A stretch of DNA of 27,952 nt from Ilyomonas sp964658445 (GCA_964658445.1 CAZZZH010000019.1:1-27952), one strand, 5' to 3'. Numbered from the stretch's first letter, positions 7,266 through 15,878 are shown. Program-made: numbers and translations. Notes: generated by a model not told the origin, from the sequence alone.

Positions 7266-7634
7266 ATGCAAGAAGGAAAAAGACAGCGGCAGGTTGCCGG
7301 CATTATACAGGAAGAATTTGATGATATTTTCAGAAGACTTGGGCTGAATATGATAGACAACGGAATGGTTTCTATTTCGTCTGTGAAGGTAACGCCCGAC
7401 TTGCTGGAAGCCCGTGTTTATCTCAGCCTCTTTAAAGTGGCAGATACACAGGCAGCATTGAAAAAAATAGAAGACCGCGCATGGGAAGTAAAGAAAGAAT
7501 TTGCAGGGCGAGCCCGAAACCAGTTGCGCCGCATCCCGGTGTTTCATTTTTATGCCGATGAAACCTTAGAACACGCAGATAAAATGGAAGAATTGTTCAA
7601 GCAGATTCAGACGCCGCCTGCCTCTGAAGAATAA
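7266..7634 (+). CDS. rbfA: Ribosome-binding factor A
   Basis: RbfA binds the immature 30S subunit and assists maturation of the 5' end of 16S rRNA. This 122-residue protein has the family's normal size and order: MQEGKRQRQVAGIIQEEFDDI at the start, VSISSVKVTPDLLEARVYLS (KH-like beta strand) in the middle, and LRRIPVFHFYADETLEHADKMEELF at the end. The motif R-(I/V)-P-x-L/F-x-F-x-x-D-x-(S/T)-x-E is diagnostic. The ATG at 7266 leaves only the short variable N-terminus. It is followed by a LolC/E-like permease gene 122 bases downstream, an arrangement I know from other Bacteroidota. Confidence 0.95.
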   Translation: MQEGKRQRQVAGIIQEEFDDIFRRLGLNMIDNGMVSISSVKVTPDLLEARVYLSLFKVADTQAALKKIEDRAWEVKKEFAGRARNQLRRIPVFHFYADETLEHADKMEELFKQIQTPPASEE

Positions 7635-7756
7635 GGCACACCCTACATTTTTATACGGTTTTAGTAAGCTCATTTTTACAAACTAATCACATCAATTACC
7701 TGCCAGATACACCAATAAACAAAAAGCATTCAAGCCCACTTTCTCGGGTTGGACGC

Positions 7757-8965
7757 ATGTTTGCGTGGCGCTATTTCAAACCAAAAAATAATAGTAATGC
7801 AGTAAATATCATTGCACGTATCAGCATGACGGCAATCGCAGTAGGAACGGCTGCTTTGATTATTGTGCTTAGTGTTTTCAATGGTTTCGAAGACCTTGTA
7901 AGAAGTTTGTACAGCGATTTTTATTCGGATGTTCGGATTACACCTTCGCATGGAAAATTTATAACGGTAACGCCCGAGCAAACTCAAAAAATAAAAGGCG
8001 TGCCGGGTGTAAAAGCAGTGAGCTTGGTTGCTGAAGAAAAAGCAGTGCTGGTTAATGGCGATTACCAATCGATCGTTTATTTGAAAGGCGTTGATGAAAA
8101 CTATGCAATGGTCAACAAACTAGGAAGCCATGTAGTAAGAGGTAAATATGATGTCGGCACATCAGATAAACCGCAACTGCTGATTGGTGTCGGCATTGAA
8201 AGTGCGGTAGGCGCCGACCCGAATGGAGACCTTGCTCCGCTTACACTTTATATACCCAACCGCGAAGCAAAAAAGCTAACCAGCGCCGACGCAATGAACG
8301 CCGCTAATATTGACATTTCGGGCACCTTCATGGTGCAGCAGGAATTTGATGATAAGTATGCTTTTACTAACCTTACCTTTTTGCAATATATGCTTAACCT
8401 GAAGCCTGGAGAATACAGCAGCGTTGAGATTGGCTTGCAGCCCAAAGCTAATGCAGACAAGGTGCAACGGCAATTGCAAAGCGTAATGGGCAATGATTTT
8501 ACAGTGCAGACACGCTATCAACAAAATCAAAGTTTATTTAGTGTAATGCAGGCAGAAAAATGGGTGATCTATGCTATTTTATCTTTGATATTATTAATTG
8601 CAGCCTTCAATATGATTGGAGCGTTAACCATGCTAGTGTTGGAAAAACAAAAAGACATTGCTGTACTAAAAGCAATGGGAGCAAGCTGGAGATTGATTCA
8701 AAGAATCTTTTTAAGCGAAGGCTTTTTATTAGCCGGCGTTGGTAGCGGCATTGGTATGTTGCTGGCTTTTTTGATATGCGTAGCGCAAACTCAGTTTAAG
8801 CTGATACCCTTGGAAGGCGGCACTTTCATCATTGATTATTATCCGGTAAAAATGTATGGTTCTGATTTTTTACTGGTAGCAGCAACCGTTTTTATTGTTG
8901 CGCTGATTGCTGCGTGGGTGCCGTCAAGAAAAGCAGCAACACAGTTCTTTTCGCTGAAGAGTTAA
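7757..8965 (+). CDS. FtsX-type ABC permease (LolC/LolE-like)
   Basis: This 402-residue membrane permease has the MacB/FtsX layout. A cytoplasmic amphipathic start (MFAWRYFKPKNNSNAVNIIARISMTAI) leads into TM1 (AVGTAALIIVLSVFNGFEDLV), followed by a periplasmic domain of about 220 residues (starting SDVRITPSHGKFITV) and three C-terminal helices. AALTMLVLEKQKDIAVLKAMGAS-type sequence (here LTMLVLEKQKDIAVLKAMGAS) is the FtsX coupling-helix signature. LolC/E with the ATPase LolD extract lipoproteins from the inner membrane. The WRYFKPK...I-IA..S start fits the LolC/E group, but the ATPase partner is not in this window, so the substrate is inferred. Confidence 0.88.
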   Translation: MFAWRYFKPKNNSNAVNIIARISMTAIAVGTAALIIVLSVFNGFEDLVRSLYSDFYSDVRITPSHGKFITVTPEQTQKIKGVPGVKAVSLVAEEKAVLVNGDYQSIVYLKGVDENYAMVNKLGSHVVRGKYDVGTSDKPQLLIGVGIESAVGADPNGDLAPLTLYIPNREAKKLTSADAMNAANIDISGTFMVQQEFDDKYAFTNLTFLQYMLNLKPGEYSSVEIGLQPKANADKVQRQLQSVMGNDFTVQTRYQQNQSLFSVMQAEKWVIYAILSLILLIAAFNMIGALTMLVLEKQKDIAVLKAMGASWRLIQRIFLSEGFLLAGVGSGIGMLLAFLICVAQTQFKLIPLEGGTFIIDYYPVKMYGSDFLLVAATVFIVALIAAWVPSRKAATQFFSLKS

Positions 8966-9091
8966 GACACTTTGAATGTTGACAGTCAAGAAAAGAATAA
9001 AATTTCGAGAACGTTTACAATTCCAACTGTTTTGTTTCTGTTATTGAAATAGCACTCGCATAACAGCTTAATTATTTTCAGAACCCTGAAC

Positions 9092-9135
9092 GGAGCGTCG
9101 CAACAGGCGATTCATCGGAGTTGCAGGCGCTCGTC
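9092..9135. repeat. GC-rich imperfect hairpin between two convergent genes
   Basis: GAGCG (9093-9097) and GCAAC (9100-9104) pair with GTTGC (9120-9124) and CGCTC (9128-9132), leaving a 2/3-base internal loop and a 15-base hairpin loop. It lies in the 202-base interval between the convergent permease and dehydrogenase genes. It is visibly richer in GC than its surroundings, which would fit an intergenic repeat family or a terminator without a strong T-run. Confidence 0.4.
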
Positions 9136-9167
9136 TCCAAAAATGTAGCTTGTATTTTTATTTGTTT

Positions 9168-10244
9168 TTATAAATCAACGCCCAGCTTCTTTCCCACTTC
9201 TTTCAGCTCTTTCACCACGCTTTCAAATACAGGAATGCCTTCTTTCATACGCGTCAATTCAGTCTCACGTTCGGGATCGCCAGGTATTAACACTTTGTCA
9301 TATCCATTGGCAGGCTTGGCTTTACGGAAACGCTCAATCCAGTTGTCCATCTGCTGTTTAAACTCGCTTGCCGGGCGAAAGGCATCTACCCGCATTGCCC
9401 CGAAGAAATGCCCCAAACCCTTACCTGGCATGTGTTCCGGCATTGGAATGTAAGCGGGAAATGGCGGCGCCCAGGGGCCATAGCTTGCGCCACTTAGCAC
9501 ACCCGATAAAATATCGACCATGCTTCCCAACGCATAGCCTTTGTGGCTGCTATGCTCACGGTCGCTGCCCAACGGCAATAAAGCGCCGCCGGTTTTTAAG
9601 GCATTGGCATCGGTGGACGTGTTGCCTTCTTTGTCTTGCACCCAACCAACGGGTGTGTTTTCGTTTTTGCGTTGCAATAGTTCTAACTTGCCATTGGAAG
9701 CCGTAGTGGTGGCGAAGTCGGCAATAAAAGGTGGTTCCTTATCTGCAGGAATAGCCATAGCAATTGGGTTAGTGCCAAGCATTTTTTCGATGCTAAATGT
9801 TGGAGCGACAATGGCGCTGGCGTTTGTCATAGCAATGCCAATCATATCATGTTGCAGTGCCATTGAAGCATGATAGCCAGCAATGCCAAAATGGTTGCTG
9901 TTGCGAACGCATACCCAACCTGTGCCTACTTCTTTCGCTTTGCTGATAGCAGTCTGCATAGCGAAAGGTGCCACTACTAAACCCAGCCCGGCATCGCCGT
10001 CGATAGTAGCTGTAGAAGGTGTTTGATGAATGATTGTAATGTCGGGATTAGCATTGATTCGTCCCGCTTCCCAAAGCCGAACATAACCAGACAATCGCGA
10101 AATACCATGACTATCGATGCCCCGAGCGTCTGCCGACAGTAATACAGAAGCGGCAATGAGGGAAGCCGTTTGCGGACAGCCCATTTTAGTGAAAATCTTG
10201 CCGACAAAATCAAAAAGATGTTGGTACGTAAATGTTTGCATCAT
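9168..10244 (-). CDS. Ldh-family (malate/L-lactate/ureidoglycolate-like) NAD(P)-dependent dehydrogenase
   Basis: This 358-residue cytoplasmic oxidoreductase belongs to the Ldh2/AllD/sulfolactate dehydrogenase fold, unrelated to classic LDH/MDH. Diagnostic stretches are DARGIDSHGISRLSGYV, GDAGLGLVVAPFAMQTAI, VCVRNSNHFGIAGYHASMAL (with the His characteristic of the family), and TNASAIVAPTFSIEKMLGTNPIAMAIPA. FIADFATTTASNGKLEL and the GYALGSMVDILSGVLSGASYG motif follow. The substrate cannot be assigned. The start is taken at the ATG pair 10239-10244 (MMQTFTYQHLF). A longer frame exists upstream, but it has no family sequence and would run into the divergent gene. Confidence 0.9.
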   Translation of the reverse strand: MMQTFTYQHLFDFVGKIFTKMGCPQTASLIAASVLLSADARGIDSHGISRLSGYVRLWEAGRINANPDITIIHQTPSTATIDGDAGLGLVVAPFAMQTAISKAKEVGTGWVCVRNSNHFGIAGYHASMALQHDMIGIAMTNASAIVAPTFSIEKMLGTNPIAMAIPADKEPPFIADFATTTASNGKLELLQRKNENTPVGWVQDKEGNTSTDANALKTGGALLPLGSDREHSSHKGYALGSMVDILSGVLSGASYGPWAPPFPAYIPMPEHMPGKGLGHFFGAMRVDAFRPASEFKQQMDNWIERFRKAKPANGYDKVLIPGDPERETELTRMKEGIPVFESVVKELKEVGKKLGVDL

Positions 10245-10395
10245 GATGTGCGCAAGATAAGAAAGCCGGTATTTGTGGTTATTAAAAATCATCTTAACCA
10301 GTACCCTTTTCAATATGCAGAACGATTTTAAACATCCTGTTAGTAATATGGAAATGAATAAGCGGTTATGTTTGTAGACAGGTATTTGTTCTACA

Positions 10396-11691
10396 ATGAA
10401 AATCATCCTCGCACTTATCTGGATTTGTTTAGGCACCGGCACTTTCGCGCAATACAACAAAAATCTGATCTATACCAGCGTAGTACTGAATGATAAACGC
10501 AAAAAATTTGACGAGTACCTGAACCGCGATGAGATTGCACGAACTTTTATTGAACCACTCGATAGCAACAATGAATATAAATACGAATCGGCTTGCTTAG
10601 CGGCTTCGCAATTTATGATAACCAATGAGGTGGTGAAAGCTGGTTTTGATACTTTGTTTCTTCATTACGATAGTCTTCAGCAAGATACCAAACGTGCGCT
10701 TCTGGAAGCGGTTTACGGCTTGTACCCGCAAGCTTATCTATCTCCGATTAAAGCCCTGTTGAACAAAGAAAAAGAGCCGAAGCTCTTTGCCATGATGGCG
10801 GTTTATATGTTTCAAAACGATTCATCGCAACAGCAATTGAATTCTTTACTTAAACAATTGAAAAGCTCGTTTCCCTTAGCGGATACAGAACCCGTGCTGC
10901 AGTCGCTGCAACTATACCTGACAAATGAAAATAAAGAGAAAGTATCGCCGCCGCCACCGCTAACTTTTTTGTTCGCTTACCAGAAGAATATTGGCAAACA
11001 AATGATTTATTCGCTGCAAAGATGGAATCGCGATTACCCGGGTTTGGCAATCATTCAAAATGCGGATGGCACATTTGCAAGAGATAGTTTGGGTAGTTTG
11101 TTGGTGTTTCAACAATTGGCCCGATCTGCTTCTAATCTTCCTTATTTCATCACCAGCGGCAGCACACCACAGGGTATTTACAGCGTGCAGGGAACCGGCA
11201 TTTCCCGTAATGGTTTGATAGGTCCAACGCCTAATTTACAGCTTTTATTGCCACATGAAAACGATGCTTTGTACTGGCACGGAATGCCGGATTCATCGCT
11301 TTCTTTTTACCAAAATTATTTGTTGCTGTTTCCTCCCGACTGGCGCTCCTATTTGCCTATGCAGGAAGCTTTGCAGGCAGGCACAGCGGGCAGAACGGCG
11401 ATTATTGCGCATGGTTCTACCATTGACCCGGAATACTTTAAAGGCAAGCCTTTTTATCCGCTCACACCAACGATGGGCTGCCTTTGTGCAAAAGAAAACT
11501 GGAATATTTTTACGGGTAAATTAAATACCAGCGACCAATTTGACTTTGTCAATACTTACCTCGCCAGACCAAACGACGAAGCCGGTTATTTATTGGTGAT
11601 TAATGTAGATGATAAACAAGCTCCGGTTTCGAAAGAGGAAGTGCAAAAATGGGTAGCTGTATATGAAGAAACTGAACACAAGCATTTATAA
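10396..11691 (+). CDS. Exported protein with a divergent YkuD-like (L,D-transpeptidase-like) C-terminus
   Basis: This 431-residue protein has a signal peptide (MKIILALIWICLGTGTFAQ). The N-terminal half (to about residue 190) is helical, with repeat-like segments such as YLSPIKALLNKEKEPKLFAM, and matches no family I recognise. In the C-terminal half, ITSGSTPQGIYSVQGTGIS resembles the first strands of YkuD domains (x-T-P-x-G-x-F/Y). AIIAHGSTIDPEY followed by LTPTMGCLCAKE resembles the active-site H...[S/T]-x-G-C signature; the candidate residues are His339 and Cys362. The usual H-G-C reads M-G-C and the usual Arg after Cys is missing, so cross-linking activity is uncertain. It is probably periplasmic. 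It is divergent from the Ldh-family gene, and its 3' end overlaps the convergent DUF1223 gene by 6 bases. Confidence 0.62.
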   Translation: MKIILALIWICLGTGTFAQYNKNLIYTSVVLNDKRKKFDEYLNRDEIARTFIEPLDSNNEYKYESACLAASQFMITNEVVKAGFDTLFLHYDSLQQDTKRALLEAVYGLYPQAYLSPIKALLNKEKEPKLFAMMAVYMFQNDSSQQQLNSLLKQLKSSFPLADTEPVLQSLQLYLTNENKEKVSPPPPLTFLFAYQKNIGKQMIYSLQRWNRDYPGLAIIQNADGTFARDSLGSLLVFQQLARSASNLPYFITSGSTPQGIYSVQGTGISRNGLIGPTPNLQLLLPHENDALYWHGMPDSSLSFYQNYLLLFPPDWRSYLPMQEALQAGTAGRTAIIAHGSTIDPEYFKGKPFYPLTPTMGCLCAKENWNIFTGKLNTSDQFDFVNTYLARPNDEAGYLLVINVDDKQAPVSKEEVQKWVAVYEETEHKHL

Positions 11692-12438
11692 TTTCACTGC
11701 TGTGGCTGCCACAATTTTTTTCGACAACGCATTTTGCACAAAGACAACCACAGAAGCATTGTCACCCTTCAAATCTGATGGCAAATCAATTTGCATGCTG
11801 TTGCTGTTTTTGAGTAAAGGCATAACAGATAAACTTCTTACCACATTATAACCTGCTAAGGTAATTCCTGAATTTTCGCCACGTGAGATAGTAGTTGAGG
11901 CGTGTGTCTGCAGCAGCGCAACAACTAACTGTTGACTGGAAGATACTTTGTTTACTTCGCTGGTTACAGTAATTGTATGGTTGTTCTGGATTGCATCGGC
12001 GGTAAGTATCTCGTCGGTATTTTGCTCTCTCACTTTACTCAACGCATTCATTAGACCCGATTTATTGCTGCCTACCAATTCAAACTGTCCCTGCACTACG
12101 GCTTGTGGTGTGTATACCGATTCAGCATGAAGTACCTGCACATACTGCTGCTGGCGAAGTGTGTAATCGTGGCTGCTAAATACATCTTTCCATCCTAACC
12201 TGTCCCAATAATCAACGTGAAAAGAAAGTACAATGAGGTTGGTATCGGTTTGCGCCAGGTTGCTTAGCAATTTATCCGCAGAAGGGCAGCTTGAACAGCC
12301 CTGCGAGGTAAACAACTCTACTATGATTTTGTTTGTATAAGGTTCTGACGATGATGACTTTTCTTTCACATTGCCGGCAGTAGAGGTAGTGCATGCAAAC
12401 AGGAGTGTTATAGTAATTATGGTTAACAAAACACGCAT
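11686..12438 (-). CDS. DUF1223 thioredoxin-like lipoprotein
   Basis: This 250-residue protein has a lipoprotein signal (MRVLLTIITITLLFACTTST, lipid on Cys16). The mature part opens with IIVELFTSQGCSSCPSADKLLS, the C-x-x-C motif (Cys48, Cys51) of DUF1223, which has a thioredoxin-like fold. VLSFHVDYWDRLGWKDVFSS and the VYTPQAVVQGQ strand are also family hallmarks. I infer an envelope-bound protein with a possible redox role; no substrate is known for the family. The 3' end overlaps the convergent YkuD-like gene by 6 bases. The LexA-like gene's terminator lies in the 79 bases upstream. Confidence 0.88.
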   Translation of the reverse strand: MRVLLTIITITLLFACTTSTAGNVKEKSSSSEPYTNKIIVELFTSQGCSSCPSADKLLSNLAQTDTNLIVLSFHVDYWDRLGWKDVFSSHDYTLRQQQYVQVLHAESVYTPQAVVQGQFELVGSNKSGLMNALSKVREQNTDEILTADAIQNNHTITVTSEVNKVSSSQQLVVALLQTHASTTISRGENSGITLAGYNVVRSLSVMPLLKNSNSMQIDLPSDLKGDNASVVVFVQNALSKKIVAATAVKL

Positions 12439-12458
12439 ACTTTTTTATTTACAAAAAT

Positions 12459-12488
12459 AAAAATGCCCCGGCGATACGAGGCATTTTT
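12459..12488 (-). terminator. Intrinsic terminator of the LexA-like repressor gene
   Basis: AAAAATGCC (12459-12467) pairs perfectly with GGCATTTTT (12480-12488), and further bases may pair inside. Read on the minus strand, the stem ends in a T-run. It lies 30 bases after the stop of the repressor gene and before the start of the DUF1223 gene. Confidence 0.75.
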
Positions 12489-12517
12489 AATTCTATCTTT
12501 TGTATAACAATTGTGCT

Positions 12518-13276
12518 TTAGTTCATTTTCTTCTTGATGCTTGTTACCTGTTCCTGCAGGTTGGTAACTAAGCCGGCCAACTGCCCTACATCCCAGCGCT
12601 GTTGCGACGAGGCTTTGGTGATAATCATCTGCGCCTTCCACACTTCCACAATGTCTTCGGTGTTGATAGGATAAGGGTCGTACTGAGGATTATCGCTCAC
12701 AAGCATTACTTTATTTTTCACACGCCCGTTCCGGTTGATGCGCTTATATACAATGCCATTGCTTTTAGATACTACTATGTATGCCTGGTTGCTTTTTACT
12801 TCCTCGAGGTCTTCTACTTTTTCACCCACAATTACACTACCGCTTGGCGTTGGAAGCATACTGTCACCCACAATTTCAAAAGCACGGTACTGACCAGGCG
12901 CCAGCATAGGTAAGGTAAACGTATTTAGTTCATCAATAAATTCAGGATCGGCGTAACCAGCAAGGTAGCCAGCCGCCGCTTTCACAGGAACGAGATGAAT
13001 AAGTCTTTCTTCAGCGTCGGTATTATTTTTCATAATCCTTCGCTTGTCTAAGTAAGTATTGGCTTTTGTTTCCGTAAGATCTTTTAAAAACAAGTCATCT
13101 AAACTAAGTTTGAAGATATGACAGATGCTACGCAATACTTCAAGACGAGGCTCTGCTCTTTCTTCTTCGTAAGCGCCTACAAGAGAGCGTTTAATTTTTA
13201 ATTTATTGGCAAATTCTTCCTGCGTCCAGCCGCGAAGTCTGCGGAGATAGCGGAGATTCTTTCCTGCAAATGACAT
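12518..13276 (-). CDS. LexA-like repressor: XRE helix-turn-helix plus S24 self-cleavage domain
   Basis: This 252-residue regulator has an XRE-type helix-turn-helix at residues 6-60 (NLRYLRRLRGWTQEEFANKL then RSLVGAYEEERAEPRLEVL) and an S24/LexA-like peptidase domain at about 95-215. The S24 catalytic pair is visible: Ser139 in VGDSMLP and Lys178 in GIVYKRI. The spacing of 39 resembles the 37 of E. coli LexA. Upstream, PVKAAAGYLAG contains an Ala102-Gly103 bond, 37 residues before Ser139, where LexA has its Ala-Gly cleavage site. I infer RecA- or stress-dependent self-cleavage; whether it is a true SOS regulator is unknown. The C-terminus ends with a short coiled coil. The ATG at 13274-13276 is chosen over a GTG 18 bases upstream, because MSFAGKNLRYLR starts the domain. 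A palindromic operator candidate lies 28 bases upstream. Confidence 0.88.
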   Translation of the reverse strand: MSFAGKNLRYLRRLRGWTQEEFANKLKIKRSLVGAYEEERAEPRLEVLRSICHIFKLSLDDLFLKDLTETKANTYLDKRRIMKNNTDAEERLIHLVPVKAAAGYLAGYADPEFIDELNTFTLPMLAPGQYRAFEIVGDSMLPTPSGSVIVGEKVEDLEEVKSNQAYIVVSKSNGIVYKRINRNGRVKNKVMLVSDNPQYDPYPINTEDIVEVWKAQMIITKASSQQRWDVGQLAGLVTNLQEQVTSIKKKMN

Positions 13277-13303
13277 AACCAAGTTATTTAGCACGCAAAA
13301 TAC

Positions 13304-13318
13304 TAACTAATTTAGTTA
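13304..13318. promoter_or_regulatory. Candidate operator of the LexA-like repressor
   Basis: TAACTAA-T-TTAGTTA is a perfect 7+1+7 dyad, 27 bases upstream of the repressor's ATG, in the region where its promoter should lie. Such a site is typical for an autoregulating dimeric XRE/S24 repressor. No second copy was seen in the window. The link to this repressor is inference from position. Confidence 0.5.
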
Positions 13319-13557
13319 ATGGAAAAATTTATTTTTTTCGTGTTGAAAGAAAGTCAAATTCTAATTTTTTAAACGGAAAGAAATAGATTTTATACACAGG
13401 ATTTTTAGAAAACATTCCTAACAAAACGATACTGGAAGGAATACTCATTTATTGACAAATGTGTTTATAGCTTCTAACTTGAGAAGAAGAAACGAGCAAT
13501 CTGCGATTGAAACGGTGATGATTGATATCAGTCATTTTATCAGTTGCAACTTGTACT

Positions 13558-13594
13558 GCAAAAAAAACCCGCAGAATAAATCGATATCTGCGGG
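13558..13594 (-). terminator. Intrinsic terminator of rny
   Basis: CCCGCAGA (13568-13575) pairs perfectly with TCTGCGGG (13587-13594) around an 11-base loop. Read on the minus strand, the stem is followed at once by eight T. It lies 23 bases after the rny stop codon. Confidence 0.85.
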
Positions 13595-13616
13595 TAAAAA
13601 ATGAGAATTAAAGAAG

Positions 13617-15209
13617 TTATCTTGCTACGTTCACTGCTCTTTTTTCACGTATCACGGTTACTTTTATTTGCCCTGGATAAGTCATTTCCGTTTGAATCTT
13701 CTGGGCAATTTCAAAACTTAGTTTATCGCTGTCTCCATCAGTCACCTTATCGGCTTCAACAATTACGCGAAGTTCGCGACCCGCTTGAATTGCATATGCT
13801 TTCTCAACGCCGGGATAAGAAACCGCCAAGGCTTCGAGGTCTTTGATGCGTTGCAGATATTGCTGCATGATTTCTCGGCGGGCACCAGGACGTGCTCCAC
13901 TGATAGCATCGCAAGCCTGCACTACAGGAGAGATAACATATTGCATTTCCATCTCATCGTGGTGAGCACCAATAGCGTTTATTACAGCCGGATTTTCGCC
14001 ATATTTTTCGGCCAATTTTGCACCCAGCAAAGCATGACTTAGCTCTGTTTCTTCGTCAGGCACTTTACCAATATCATGTAACAAACCAGCGCGTTTAGCT
14101 AGTTTAGGATTCAAGCCCAACTCGGCCGCCATAATGCCACACAGGTTGGCAACTTCACGGCTGTGCATCAATAAATTTTGTCCGTATGAAGAACGGAAGC
14201 GCATTTTACCTACAATTCTTACCAACTCTTTGTGCAAGCCATGAATACCCAATTCAATTACAGTTCGTTCACCGATTTCCATCACTTGGTCTTCCAATTG
14301 CTTACGGGTTTTTTCAACTACTTCTTCAATGCGGGCGGGGTGAATGCGGCCATCTGCAATGAGGCGTTGTAGAGACAAACGTGCTACCTCGCGACGCAAC
14401 GGATCGAAAGAAGAAAGTACAATGGCTTCGGGCGTATCGTCTACAATCAAGTCTACGCCGGTAGCGGCTTCTAAGGCTCTGATGTTTCTGCCCTCGCGAC
14501 CAATGATTTGTCCTTTCATTTCATCGCTTTCGAGGTTGAAAACGCTAACGGTGTTTTCAATGGTTTGCTCAGCACCGGTGCGCTGAATAGATTGAATAAT
14601 AATCTTTCGCGCTTCTTTGTTCGCCCTTAGTTTGGCATCTTCAATGATTTCCTGCTGAAGCGATAATGCTTGTGTATGCGCTTCGTTCTTTAAGCCTTCT
14701 ATCAGTTGAGTTTTGGCTTCTTCAGCAGTAAGCCCGGCTACTTTTTCAAGCCGGCGGATGTGCTCTTCCTGATGCTTTTCCAACTCGGTACGTTTGGTAT
14801 TAACAATCTCAATCTGTTTGTTCAAATGCTCTTTAATGGTTTCATTTTCTTTAATCTGTTTCTCAAGATTGCTTTCTTTTTGGCTAACACTGTTTTCTTT
14901 CTGAATGAGGCTGTTCTCTTTTTGTTTGATACGGGCTTCGGCTTCGTTCATCTTCCGGTTTCGCTCCAGTACTAGCTTATCGTGCTCCGCCTGAAGCTGC
15001 ACAAACCGTTCTTTCGCTTCAATACTTTTTTCTTTTTTAATCGTTTCTTCGCGCAGTTCGGCTTCTTTAATAATGTTTTGCGCGTGGGCTTCAGCTTCTT
15101 CAACCTGCTTGCGGGTATCTTTCGCAAAAATAAATTTGCCTGCTACGATACCTGCTATTAATGAAATAACAACCGCTATAGTTATACTAATCAACACTGT
15201 TTGATCCAT
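13617..15209 (-). CDS. rny: Ribonuclease Y
   Basis: RNase Y is a membrane-anchored endoribonuclease that initiates mRNA decay. This 530-residue protein has the family's exact layout. A transmembrane anchor (residues about 5-29, ending AGIVAGKFIFA) is followed by a long coiled coil (about 32-200, many KEN/QKE repeats). A KH domain (QIIGREGRNIRALEAATGVD, about 228-260) precedes an HD domain with HSREVANLCGIMAAELGLN and the metal-binding LLHDIGKVPD (about 346-385). The C-terminus MTYPGQIKVTVIREKRAVN is diagnostic. The start at 15207-15209 gives the standard anchor. A hairpin terminator follows on the same strand. Confidence 0.96.
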   Translation of the reverse strand: MDQTVLISITIAVVISLIAGIVAGKFIFAKDTRKQVEEAEAHAQNIIKEAELREETIKKEKSIEAKERFVQLQAEHDKLVLERNRKMNEAEARIKQKENSLIQKENSVSQKESNLEKQIKENETIKEHLNKQIEIVNTKRTELEKHQEEHIRRLEKVAGLTAEEAKTQLIEGLKNEAHTQALSLQQEIIEDAKLRANKEARKIIIQSIQRTGAEQTIENTVSVFNLESDEMKGQIIGREGRNIRALEAATGVDLIVDDTPEAIVLSSFDPLRREVARLSLQRLIADGRIHPARIEEVVEKTRKQLEDQVMEIGERTVIELGIHGLHKELVRIVGKMRFRSSYGQNLLMHSREVANLCGIMAAELGLNPKLAKRAGLLHDIGKVPDEETELSHALLGAKLAEKYGENPAVINAIGAHHDEMEMQYVISPVVQACDAISGARPGARREIMQQYLQRIKDLEALAVSYPGVEKAYAIQAGRELRVIVEADKVTDGDSDKLSFEIAQKIQTEMTYPGQIKVTVIREKRAVNVAR

Positions 15210-15460
15210 TGTTCTCTGTTCTTTTAAGTTATATTTTATTCATTTTCTATTGACAAAGGTTGCGAAGATAAAAAAAGCAAATCCAATTCAGTTTCCCATT
15301 TCTGTTCCCATAATAAGAAACAGGACATCTAACAATCTTTTACCAAAAAATAATTTCCACTGAAAATCAACAGATTAAAATTTTAATTGGGTTTGGTATG
15401 GTTATCGAATAATTTTAAGCAGTTTTTAATCCATTTTAATTCAATATTAATATCCATTCC

Positions 15461-15868
15461 GTGAAACATCTACTATTCTCATTTTTAATCATCGGCTTTG
15501 TTAGCTGTTCTAAAGAAGAGGTTACTGCACCTTCCTCTGTCACCATTTCATCTTCTGCTATCTCTTACAGCAGCGCAAACATCGTGATACAGAATTTTAA
15601 AGCTCAGTCATCGAATAAAGATATTACCGTTGGTTTCTCTACTTCGTTTCAAAAAGATGTAAAGACGCTTGAGATTCTAAAAGGCAATACGCCAAACAAC
15701 CTCTGCAGTATTTATAAAACCGATAGTACAGGTTACTCAGGCACAGTTATTCAATATTCTACCGAAGACACAAAAACCGCTTCTACTTTATACTATATAG
15801 TAAAATATACTTTGCAGGACGGCGACTGGGGTTACACACCTGTCTTTACTTTGCAAACCGGAAATTAA
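15461..15868 (+). CDS. Small lipoprotein of unknown function
   Basis: This 135-residue protein has a lipoprotein signal MKHLLFSFLIIGFVSCSKEE, with the lipidated Cys in F-V-S-C. The mature part is Ser/Thr-rich and predicted to be mainly beta: ITVGFSTSFQKDVKTLEI, then TASTLYYIVKYTLQDGDWGY. The spacing of aromatic and hydrophobic residues looks like one Ig/fibronectin-type domain, but no family is recognised. It is convergent with the M23 peptidase gene, only 10 bases apart. The upstream 250 bases shared with rny are AT-rich. Confidence 0.7.
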   Translation: MKHLLFSFLIIGFVSCSKEEVTAPSSVTISSSAISYSSANIVIQNFKAQSSNKDITVGFSTSFQKDVKTLEILKGNTPNNLCSIYKTDSTGYSGTVIQYSTEDTKTASTLYYIVKYTLQDGDWGYTPVFTLQTGN

Positions 15869-15878
15869 TTTCATTTAC

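Larger units (their letters stand above)
13277..13616. other. Intergenic region between rny and the LexA-like gene
   Basis: About 340 bases hold the operator candidate (13304-13318) and the rny terminator (13558-13594). The remainder (about 13320-13555) is AT-rich with no recognisable gene, tRNA or long repeat. Confidence 0.6.

Noticed and set aside
10245..10460. Extension of the Ldh-family dehydrogenase by 72 residues at the N-terminus
   Set aside because: The extension has no conserved sequence and overlaps the start of the divergent secreted-protein gene; the family N-terminus fits the MMQTF start.
15375..15388. Palindrome ATTAAAATTTTAAT before the small lipoprotein gene
   Set aside because: It is made only of A and T in a very AT-rich stretch, so chance is a sufficient explanation.
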